Source: Paramecium sonneborni
Lineage: Eukaryota > Ciliophora > Oligohymenophorea > Peniculida > Parameciidae
DNA length: 64,000 bases
Direction: 5' to 3'
Assembly (NCBI GenBank): GCA_905182985.1
Contig: CAJJDN010000079.1
Coordinates: 140,180 to 204,179, forward strand
Under the pieces are notes generated by a model. That model was not told where the DNA came from, did no database searches, and saw only the letters and a list, made by a program, of their open reading frames with translations. Below, in pieces: positions 52,986 through 64,000 of the stretch (position 1 is the first letter of the stretch; the number at the start of each line of letters is the position of its first letter). The translations under genes were made by a program, and so were the position numbers.

Positions 52986-55155
52986 TCATAAATCAAAATC
53001 ATCGTTGAATTCACTATTTGGATTATTTAAACTCTCCATAAGTCCTTTAATTTTAGCAGAATCTTTTTAATCAAGTGACATTGCAGTGCTGAAACAACTA
53101 AATAATATTGTTGTATTTTTTTACCTTTGTGCTTCTTAAATCTTCCCAAGTTTTTTATAAATACGACCCATCAAAATATAGATTGCTGCTTCTTTAGGTA
53201 TTAATTCTCTTAATCTCTATAATTCATTTAATGCCTAATCATATTAATCTAATTTTATCAATGAATTTGCCTATTATTATTAATATTATTTCTATATATA
53301 CTTTTTAATATTTATTTAATCCATTTTAAGGATCTAATTTTTCACTTTATTCAAAGTATTTCAAAGCTTCATAATGATCTCCTTTAGCAGCATAACTCAT
53401 TGCTAAAAATGTTGGAAGAACTGGATTGTTTGAATTTATTTTCAATGCCTAAGTGAAACATCTAATTGCATCATCATATTTATCTGTCTTATAATACATG
53501 TTTCCTTATCCCCACCAAGCATTATATTATCTTTAATCTAAAGAAGTTGCCATATCATAGGATTTCTTAGCTTATTAAAAATTCTCATTTTATGAAAATT
53601 CGTGACCTGATAATGTATAAGCATAAGAATAATCTTTTCTTAATTAAATAGCTCTTCCAAAAAATTTAATTGAATTATCTATTTCTTTGCTTAAACTAAA
53701 ACAATTTCCTATAGCAATCCATGTTTCAGGTGCTTACATACTAATTTATAAACATGAATGAGCTAGATATGTTAATTCTGATTGTTTTTTTAAATGCCAT
53801 AAACAAGATGAATAATAATCCATACCTTCTAAACGATTTGGTTCTATTTATTTCATTTCCTTCCATACTCTTTCTGCATCAGTATATTTTACTTAATCCA
53901 TAAAACTTCTAGCTACTTTTTCAAGTACCCATCCGGATCTATAATGTTATGGAGGTAATTTTTAAAAATTAGCTATTGCTTCAACTGAATAATTTGTCCA
54001 TAAATAATATGGATGAGCAAATAATTTCAATAATTAAGGTAAACTATTAAATTGTATTTAATTCATTATCTTACTTAATCAAACTGGGAGATTATTGAAT
54101 TGCTGCTGTATTAACTTTTTAAATCTCACTCTTTTTAGGATTAAAATTCTTATTCTAATTTTATGAAAATTAAAAAGGTTAACTAAGAAGTGATTAATAA
54201 TTCTAATATCCTACTCCTGGAGTTGGTACCATCTTAGCACCTATTTTTTTCTATTAATGCTCTATTGTATATCTAATTATTTATATTACATAAGAATTTC
54301 ATTTAACTATTAGATGTATCATCCATATGAACTATTTATTATTAAACACCTGTTGTTGAAAATGGCTTTATTGTTTATGACTATCTTTTACCTGAATATT
54401 ATTACTATTAGAATATTTATTATATATATTACACTATCAAATGTTTATGTTTCATCTCTTATTTCTTCCTCCTTCTATCCTGATTTCAAATTAGTGGTCT
54501 TATTTTTCAATAAATTTTATATGATCTTGTAAATATTGCAACTTTATTATCTATTCGTTTCATATAATCTTTATTTTTAATCGTTAAACACTTTGTTAAT
54601 AGTAACAGATTCCCCAATTTTTGAAAGTCTTTCAAAAGCCATCCATAAAGTTGGGTTTTAATCTAATGCTTTATAATATTGATGTTTAGCCTCATCAATA
54701 CGATGAAGTTATTCCTAAATCTAACCTAACAAAAAGTAACCAAATCCTCCATTTGGTATATTTGGAGTTTAAGGTGAAAATTGACTGCTAAACTAAGTTC
54801 CAACCAAAGCAACTTCAGCTTCCTTATATTTTTTATTTCGATAAAGTGACACAGCATATTAATAACTAAAAAGCATTTATGTTTTTTTCTACCGATTGAA
54901 TTCAGATTTGCAATCCTTAAGTATATGACAAGCTTTATATGGCTATTACTCTTTTAAGTAGCATTCAGCCAATAAAGATCTATATTCTTCTGTGTCTCTC
55001 TCATATACCAATCTTTCAGCTATTGTATAATCAAAATAATCAATACCTAAAAAGGTAGCATTTTGATCCATATGATTTTAAAGAGAATCTAAAATAGCCT
55101 CTACTAATTGTTATTCTAATTAACTTTTAATTTGCTGTCCCTCTTCCTCAATCAT
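52986..55155 (-). CDS. CDC27: Anaphase-promoting complex subunit 3 (APC3/CDC27)
   Basis: TPR subunit of the APC/C ubiquitin ligase that receives the coactivators Cdc20/Cdh1 through their C-terminal IR tails. The N-terminal TPR dimer domain reads EEYRSLLAECYLKEQQPYKACHIL and HQYYKALDQNPTLWMAFERLSKIGE. After a linker (about 54120-54580) the C-terminal superhelix has the family signature PNRLEGMDYYSSCLWHLKKQSELTYLAHSCL, then PETWIAIGNCFSL, YAYTLSGHEF, YNAWWGQGNMYYKTDKYDDA and LDPQNGLNKYQK. Two introns near the 3' end (31 nt near 53275, 27 nt near 53110) are needed to finish with NNPNSEFNDDFDL at TGA 52986-52988. About 690 residues, slightly short of human CDC27, with a shorter linker. The start at 55155 is the first ATG. 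Confidence 0.93.
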
Positions 55156-55195
55156 AATTCAAAATTTGAAATATTATATATATATTGTTTATGTC

Positions 55196-56282
55196 TCAAT
55201 CCAATATTTTGGCCTTACATCCTTTTAAATGTACACAGAATAAAAACACTTCATTTTAAGCTCTTTCGATTTTCATTTAGTATTTGTTCTTGCCTTATTC
55301 AAATAATAGGTCACCATCAGTTGGATCAAATTTTATAAGTATCACATCTTTAGGTTCTGGAGTAAATGATAATCCTTATTTCCAATTTATGTTTTTATCT
55401 GAGTTATGACATGTCCCTTAAATAAAAGAAATTGAAATACATCCATCTGATCTGATTAAGTAAAAACCATGACCTATTGTTGCTAAATCTTATTATTCAA
55501 CACCTTTTAATTGTCTAGCTTTTTAGAGTGTTACTCCAAGAGCAAAACTAAATGATTACTTCTTTAACTAAGATTGTCCCAATTAACTAGCCTATAAATT
55601 CTTTTATTCACATTCTCTGATTTCTAATTTGATTTCCCATCTCTTTGAAGATGTCAATTGTTATTAGATACAAGCAAATGACCATCCCATAAAAGATGCT
55701 TATATAATTAAGAATTTAATACTTGTTGCTTCAATTTCCTTTTTTGCATCATCTTTTATAGCATAAATATTAGCCTTAAATTAATCACTCCAAGTATATT
55801 TAACATTACCTAATGTAGTAATCTATAAATCATATTGTTATGCTTTTAACATTCCTATCACCTCAGTTTTCAACTTATTCATACGATCATCTATCTATTC
55901 TAAAATGAAACTGTATTTTGGAATCTTTTCAACTTAGAATTCTACAACACTCTTTAACAAATCAGCTGTTATGTCTTTCAAATTTTCAGTTTTCCTAACT
56001 GTCCACACATATTCTGAAAGTTATTGTAAACTTGGCATTTTCCTATAATTTTAAGATTATCTATCTATTATACTTGATTTCATTAATTTCAAATAGATCC
56101 AACTTCTCTTTTACTTCTCTTATTATTTTAGATATTGCATCCTTAATTGCTTTTTCATTACTAGTAATTTTCTGAATCTTCTATAAATCTGCATCTCCAT
56201 ACTTTTCCATTATATATGATTTAAACTCCTTAAATTATACTACTTTATGAGACTTGTCATTATGTTTGGGTACATCTGCCAT
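55196..56282 (-). CDS. SPRY/B30.2-like domain protein
   Basis: About 350 residues with one 31-nt intron near 56053-56083. The N-terminal half is helical (MADVPKHNDKSHKVVQF; AIKDAISKIIREVKEKLDLFEINE; YSFILEQIDDRMNKLKTEVI), possibly a coiled coil. The C-terminal half is beta-rich with SPRY-style phrases: ATIGHGFYLIRSDGCISI, NINWKQGLSFTPEPKDVILIKFDPTDGDLLFEQGKNKYQM and EVFLFCVHLKGCKAKIL. That order (coiled region then SPRY) recalls TRIM proteins without RING and B-box; ciliates have many such proteins. Substrate or partner unknown. It ends at TGA 55196-55198, only 41 bp upstream of the CDC27 start. Confidence 0.7.
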
Positions 56283-56423
56283 AGTTAATAATAATCTAGA
56301 TTAGGAGGTGCATTTCTCATTTATACAAAACAAAATTTAATCCATTTTAAATTAATGCTTTTCCCATAATATTAATTTAACCATATAAACTAATAATATA
56401 GATAACTCATATTCTTTATTATA

Positions 56424-56591
56424 ATGGAGAGTGACATTCGAAGCATCAGATTATTTAATAAATCTGTTTGTCAAGGTCACTCATAAACTAAGAGAAAACG
56501 GGTGGCAGCTTAGCTTAAATAGTTTATGCTTGTCAATTAGATTTTCAAACAAACTACAACTAATATTTTTAGAAATGTTTCTCTTTATTGA
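56424..56591 (+). CDS. Possible 55-residue basic peptide gene
   Basis: Frame MESDIRSIRLFNKSVCQGHSQTKRKR... from ATG 56424 to TGA 56589-56591. Its codon use (Arg, Gly, Cys, His present) is better than A+T-rich noise, and it is preceded by an A+T-rich leader like other genes here. At 55 codons it is near the length expected by chance with one stop codon, so it is only a candidate. A first exon of a longer gene is also possible. Confidence 0.35.
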
Positions 56592-56841
56592 TCCAATATT
56601 TTTATAATTATTTTAATGATTACTATGTTAATTATGACATCTCTTAATTATCATATTTTTATAAATTAATCATTTATAATAATTATAAATACACTTTAAA
56701 ATTTATATTATTATTATTATTTATATTATTATTAAAATTTTACATTTGGATTTGCATAAAAAAGTAATAATGATGATAAGGTTCAATTATATCCGAAATG
56801 ATTTGCAAAATTATTATATAATAATTATTTAATTATCAATA

Positions 56842-57889
56842 ATGAGTCTAATAGTCAGATAAAGAGTTGGTATGCATGATGAGTCCACTACACATTCTAT
56901 CTTATCAAAGGATATTAAAAAAAAAAGTAAGTCTCATTTTAAAATTAGAAAACTAAAGTAGAAAGCGTCAACCAATTAAATAACTTGTGTGCTTAGTTTC
57001 AATACCTAAACCATTTAAAGAACATGTTTATATTAAATCAAACGTTGAGCTTAAATTAGCCCTCTCTTACATACCTGACCACTGTTTAGGAGGTTTAAAA
57101 GAAACCCCTTGCACCTACAATTACAGAGTCTCACGTACCGATTAATTAGACGACGTCTACTTTTATACTCTAGAATTACTAGACTAAGCCAATCATTCAA
57201 TTGATTAGATAACCAATATGCTTTTTAATTAATCAGACCCACATGCCTAATTAGCTGCTAAACTTGTATAAGAACGCCATTAAATCTTGAATGATTACAC
57301 TGAACAGCCTTACATTTCTAATGAAGATCTACTTAATGTTGAAAAAATTGCTTAAAATTATCCATATCAATGTACTATACAAAAAGTGAGCAAAGATTCT
57401 AGTTCATTATCTTAAAGAATAGTCAATGAATAATTTTACACTTTAATGGGAGTAAGTCGAGACATGATGCTAAATCATTTACATGAAACTAAAACTCTTC
57501 CATCTATTTTCGATCTTGGACCTTCTCTTTAAATGTGGTGTGATTTGTCAGCTAATTCAATTCAATCTTCACGTACTTTTGAAACCTCCATTAATACATA
57601 TGAAGGAGCTCAATACAAATGTATTGTTGAATAGAGACAAATGTTTAAAAGAACATAAGTTAACCCAAATTAAATTGTCTTCATTGAATTTTGGCTTTTT
57701 AAAGTAGAAGAACCTTTAAAATCATATCTCATGAATCCATAGCGGATATACTAGAATCAAATTGATTATTTCAATAAGAAAAATACTCAATAAGAATATG
57801 AAGCATTCCTTTAATTAATGAAATAGAAAACAACTCCTTAGTATAAAAATAAAAATCCTTGTGGCTACAAAGAATTAGCATGGATTTGA
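56842..57889 (+). CDS. Hypothetical protein of about 340 residues
   Basis: Exon 1 gives MSLIVRQRVGMHDESTTHSILSKDIKKK and joins over a 22-nt intron (about 56920-56941) to a single long frame: NQSRKRQPIKQLVCLVSIPKPFKEHVYIKSN, then CLGGLKETPCTYNYRVSRTDQLDD, TLELLDQANHSIDQITNMLFNQSDPHAQLAAK, and the end NKNPCGYKELAWI at TGA 57887-57889. Composition is balanced and globular, without low complexity, membrane segments or a signal peptide. I do not recognise the family. The YxVSRTDQLDDVYFYTLELLDQANHSIDQI segment looks helical and could pack as a bundle. Confidence 0.65.
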
Positions 57890-58602
57890 TTGTCTATTCA
57901 TTATTTTATATTATTTAATTCTGTATTTTAATATCAATCTTCAATTTTTCTAAATTTCTTAAAATTTATATTATTTATTTCTCTCAAATATTTTACTAAA
58001 ATAAAGATAATTTAGGTTACATTTTCCTAATATTTATATGTTCTTCCAAATACATTATTTTTCTAAGAATCTTGCTTCTATTCCTTTTATATATAGAATT
58101 TCATTAAGATCTCAATATTTTTCTAAAATTTAATTTTATTTATCATTATTTCTACTATATATCAAAATTTCTATACTAATTCATACTCATTTCTCTGATT
58201 AAAAGTTGTAAAACATAATGAAAAATATTATACATGAATTATGTATCAAAAATTCCTTTTATTTTTAATTTAATTTATTAATTTCTATATATCAAGTAAG
58301 GTCTAAAATCAATTTTTTTATCAGCAATCTACTCTAACCTAACCCATTTGAGCTTATTTATGGTTATTTCTTAATTGATTATAAGATTTCAATCGATTAT
58401 GTTTAAAAACTATTAAAATAGTAAATAATATTATCTTATATTACTTTATAAATTTTAGATAATCAATTTTTTTACATAAAAAACAAAATAATATTTTTTT
58501 ATTTAAAAGAAATTAAAAATAGAAATTAATACATATTATTTTCCAAACCCAACTTTTTGATGTATAAAATATTTATTAAAACTTAATGTTAACATAAAAA
58601 AA
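57890..58602. other. Gene-free A+T-rich region
   Basis: About 710 bp of A+T-rich sequence between the hypothetical gene and the tRNA. Nothing recognised. Confidence 0.45.
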
Positions 58603-58673
58603 GGGCTCTCCCGGGAATTGAACCCGGCTCACATGCACCCTAAGCATGCATACTACCGATATACTAGAAAGCC
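58603..58673 (-). tRNA. tRNA-Pro (anticodon AGG)
   Basis: On the minus strand a full cloverleaf folds: acceptor GGCTTTC pairs with GAGAGCC, the D arm is GTAT/GTAT, the anticodon arm is CATGC-TTAGGGT-GCATG giving anticodon AGG, the variable loop has 4 nt, and the T arm is CCGGG-TTCAATT-CCCGG. The discriminator base is C. The loop CTTAGGGTG and the acceptor match eukaryotic tRNA-Pro. No intron. On the plus strand a run of A follows the gene start, that is, a T-run downstream of the tRNA, as expected of a polymerase III terminator. Confidence 0.95.
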
Positions 58674-59343
58674 TTCTCTGTTATAAAAGATATAGTGAAC
58701 TTTATGAAGAAGTGCTTAAAAATATTTTAATTAATTTATAATTTTTTCCTTATGAGATTATGAAACAGATAGAAATTTTAATTACTTATCCGTTAACCGA
58801 AAATTATCATTAACATTATGTTTGTTATACTTAGCTATCTAATATGAGAAAGATAATTATTAAAAAAATTTCTTGGTTCTTTCTTAAAATCATAATTTTA
58901 ACTTTTTAAACGTCATTTAAATTTTAGTTTTTTTTCCTTCAATTATTAAGCCTTTTACGTTAACTGTTTTATTTTTTATGATTTTTCACAATATCACTTC
59001 TCAAGAGTAAATTAGTGTTGATTATTTTTATATTTAAAATTTTTAAGCATGTTGATGGCTCTTATGTAATTCTTTTCTCAAATCTCTTTGATATATTTTC
59101 CCAATAAATTTATTGTAAAAACACCTAAATTTTTAGATTGCAATTCTATTTGTTGATAAATTTCTTGAGAATTGTATTATAAATATAATTGAATGTGAAA
59201 TTGACAATAATTAAAGTAGAAGGAGATTATGGATTTAAAAATATAAAATCAGGGTAGATAATATGTTATGAATATATAATGAAGGGGATTCAAATATTAT
59301 ATAATGATTTTTGTTTGATTTAATATACTATAAACAGAAGTAA
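58674..59343. other. Gene-free A+T-rich region
   Basis: About 670 bp between the tRNA and the stop of the Spb1 gene. No coding frame, RNA gene or repeat recognised. Confidence 0.45.
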
Positions 59344-62160
59344 TCAAGACTTCTACTTTTTTCCTTTTCTTCTTGAAACATGTCTTCTCTTTTTTCCTTT
59401 TCCAATTCTTGCTTTTGCTTTCATAGCTCTTTTATCTTTTTTCAATCTTTTATCAACAGTGAGAACTTTCCTTGAACTTTTTAGTTCTAAAATTAAATTA
59501 TTAATATACTTCCAGAGGCTTATCCTTTTCTAGCAACAATAACTTTTCTTTCTTATTCTTTTTATATATTAGCCTTTTCTTTATTATATATTCTTCTCAC
59601 TTATTACATTTTAGTTTTTTCATTTATACCATCAGTATCAAAAACTGTTTAAGCTTTTTTAGCAGCAGTTTTAAGTTTTTTTTAAGCTTTTTTCCATTTT
59701 CTAATTTTTGCTTCCATAATCTTAAATAATAAAAAGAAATAATTACTTTTTTAGGTACTCTAGAATTAATTTCATATAATCTTTATTTTTCTTATTAAAA
59801 TTCCTCTTTAGTAATAGGTTCCATTTTAAATACATGTCTTTCTTCATCTTCCATAAACCATTATGGTAGATCTTCATCTTCCCATTTATCTCTTCCGAAT
59901 GAATTTTCAATTATTTATTCTCTAGTTTTTTTCCTCATCATTTTTTTAGCTAAAGCCAAATTAGTAGCTAATTCATCAATATCATAATCTTCTAATTTCT
60001 TTTCTGGAACTATCTCCAATTCTTTATGATTAGGATCTTTTTCTTATGCTAATTTAATCTTTTTTTCTTCTCTTGCTGCTATCTTTTTGAGTTTTCTTCT
60101 TCTTTTTTCCATATCTGAAATAGGAAGATTAAGTTCAAATTATTTAACTTTTTAATCCTCTCCTGGAAGTGGCTCTTATGTTATTTTTGCATCTAAAAAA
60201 TAGATTTAATTAAATAAATACTTAATTTTCTTTAATATTCTAATTCTTTCTTATCAACTTTTTTTAATAAATCATAATCTTTATTATCATCTAATTAATT
60301 TAAATCATCTTAAATCTACTTTTAAAGATGTTTTAATTATTTTGGATCTATAGTCTTTTCTTCTTATTCTTCGCTATCAGAGTCATTTTTAAATTTATCA
60401 ATAGGTTTTTCTTTATCAGTTTTGTCTTTCTTCTTTTTTTCTAATTATGTAATATTTTAATTTTTTAGAGGATTCTCAAAAACTTCATCTTTTTAAGTTT
60501 TAAGTTATTCCTTTAATTTTGAAAACTCTTCTTTTTAAAAGAACTTGCTTTTTAAATCTGAAAGTTTAAGATGATCCTCTTATTTCTTAACTTTCTTAAT
60601 TGGTTTACATGCAAGATCATCAACATCTACTTCTTCTTAATCAGATTCAAGAGCTTATTTCTTACTTCTTATTCTTTCTAGTGCATTTTCTTTTTTTTAT
60701 TTTTTATTTTCATAAATTAATTCTAAATTTTAATCTAATTGTTTTTAATTATTAAAAGCTAATTTTTCTTTCTTTGGTTTATCTTCTTATTTTTCTTCTA
60801 TGTCAACATATCCTAATTTAAGCAAGTTTTTATGTTTCGAAAATTAAAATAACTCTTAATCTTCTTCTTAAGGTGTAAATCCTATTCCTTTTCCAGCTAA
60901 TTTCTTTTCTTATTAGGCTTATTTTTATTTTTATTTTCTTTATTCTTTTAATTCTTTCTTCTATTCTTCAATATATTATTATTCTAATGCTTCTTTTTGT
61001 TTATTAACTAATTAATCTATGTCATCTTATTATTCTACTTCTTAATTTAATTGATTATCATCTTCATTATCTTCTTCTTATTCTTCTGCTTCATCAAGAT
61101 CTTCAAATTCAGCATTTTCTTATAAATCTTCTTATTCTTATTATTTTTATTCTCTTCTTTATTTTGATAAATAATGTTTAATTTTACTTCTCCATTTTAA
61201 TAATTATATAATCTCTCTTTTTCCTAATACTTTGATATCTTCCATTAATATTTCATAATCTTATGGTGGTTTAGTAAGATTTAAATATTTTTATTTAGTT
61301 TCTTCAGTCATTTTAATTCCAGCATATTCAATAAATATTGGATATGGATTATCAGCATGAAGAAATTCTTCAAAATCAATCATTTAATACACAGTTTAAT
61401 GAACATCATCAGCATATCCACTTCTATGTCTTTAAGTTCTTTTTTAAAGAATTTTATCAACAGAAACAATTTCTTTCTAAATTTATTATTATAATATATC
61501 AGTTTCTGTATCTTTAAATACATGTTTAGAATCAAATAATTTTTCATCAATATATTCTGGTGCTAAATAATCTAAACATACAACAAAGATTTCAGCTGAT
61601 ACAAATCTACTTGCTAAAGGTTTTGTAGCTTCTACTTTTGTAAAAAACTTATTAAAAACCCACATTAATGAATTGTAATCTGTTGATCTGAATACTTTAG
61701 TAACAAATACACCACCCTTTTTTAAAAATTATGATGCTAATCTTAATGCAGATAAAACTAGATCATTTTAATTATAAGCATCTTTAGCCCAACTTGCTCC
61801 AACATTAGGAGCACCATCATGTAAAAATACATCTGCTTTTTATGGTATTTCTTTTTTAAGTAATTATACACATTAAGGTGTTGTAATATCTTAAGTAAAT
61901 GCTTTACATCCTGGAATTGGTTTTATATGAATTAAATCTAAACCAATTATTGTTGAACTTGATGGCATTATTGAAGCACAAACTTGCATCCATCCACCTG
62001 GAGCTGCACATAAATCTACTACTGTTCTTGCATTATTAAGAAAATTGTATTTGCGATTTAATTAGAACAATTTAAATGCTGCTCTAGATCTATATCCTTA
62101 ATCTTTTGCAAGATTGTAATATTTATCCAAACGAGAACGAGCTTTTGTTTTTCTAGGCAT
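59344..62160 (-). CDS. SPB1: 27S pre-rRNA 2'-O-methyltransferase Spb1/FTSJ3
   Basis: Nucleolar enzyme that methylates the 25/28S rRNA A-loop during 60S assembly. The N-terminal RrmJ/FtsJ domain is complete: [33 protein letters not shown] (first catalytic Lys), the SAM motif [25 protein letters not shown] (Asp), [11 protein letters not shown] (Lys) and SAEIFVVC (Glu), giving the K-D-K-E tetrad. A DUF3381-type middle and an acidic, Glu/Gln-rich linker (DLDEAEEQEEDNEDD) follow. The Spb1_C domain has [16 protein letters not shown] and [16 protein letters not shown], and the basic end is [33 protein letters not shown]. Small introns occur near 60220, 59725 and 59500. About 910 residues, normal for the family. 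Confidence 0.95.
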
Positions 62161-62360
62161 TTTCTTATTAAAATTAATTTGTGACCAAAATAATAATTTA
62201 TATGTAATATCAATTTATTTATATTTATTAATATTCATATGGTCAACATGATCTTTATATAATTATTAAATTTAACAAAAAAACTTTCACGAATTAAAAT
62301 CAATTTTTTCTATTTATTAATTATTTTATTAGTTTTTAACTATTATCTAATTTCTGTACA

Positions 62361-63940
<1,580 letters not shown>

Positions 63941-64000
63941 TTTTTGAATTTATTTAAATTAATCGTTGATGGATAATATACCACAAGCATAGTACATATT

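Noticed and set aside
58603..58673. A suppressor-type tRNA-Gln reading UAA/UAG.
   Set aside because: The anticodon loop is TTAGGGT, so the anticodon is AGG, and the body matches tRNA-Pro.

Overview
The window reads as a ciliate macronuclear scaffold, most likely Paramecium. TAA and TAG run through every conserved protein at glutamine positions, TGA is the only stop that ends genes, introns are tiny (about 22-31 nt, GTA...TAG), the DNA is roughly three-quarters A+T, and genes lie tens of bases apart. A standard-code ORF search therefore breaks nearly every gene. The models below were read with TAA/TAG = Gln and tiny introns removed by hand; exon edges are approximate where noted. The species cannot be fixed from the sequence.

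Layout. 1-7794 (-): partial axonemal dynein heavy chain. 7844-13273 (+): LRR-IQ protein, then a kinase-like protein with a long Gln-rich tail. 13546-17856 (-): unknown protein, proteasome ATPase Rpt3, coiled-coil protein, Myb protein. 18141-25570 (+): a Dicer-architecture protein, CFAP52, a small helical protein. 26358-27678 (-): a second Myb protein. 30103-36429 (-): splicing factor SF3B1, broken by two faulty contig joins (single Ns at 33525 and 35920) that each repeat about 1.36 kb. 36572-47200: WD40-like, mitochondrial-type membrane, coiled-coil, VHS/ENTH-like, casein kinase 1, PHO80-type cyclin and multi-span membrane proteins. 48475-52584 (-): STPGR-repeat protein and a long coiled-coil protein. 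52646-57889: small protein, APC3/CDC27, SPRY-like protein, short ORF, unknown protein. 58603-58673 (-): tRNA-Pro(AGG). 59344-63940 (-): Spb1/FTSJ3 rRNA methyltransferase and an MST/Hippo-type kinase.

Most genes are housekeeping (proteasome, spliceosome, ribosome assembly, APC/C) or ciliary (dynein, CFAP52, STPGR, probably LRR-IQ). No operon logic, mobile element or CRISPR was seen.

The main discovery candidate is the gene at 18141-22864. It keeps the full Dicer layout (helicase, Dicer-dimer, two RNase III domains, C-terminal dsRBD-like region) and a long open frame, yet the ATPase motifs and the RNase III acidic residues look replaced. It is best explained as a pseudoenzyme Dicer paralogue. 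A second catalytically suspect protein is the kinase-like gene at 11134-13273.
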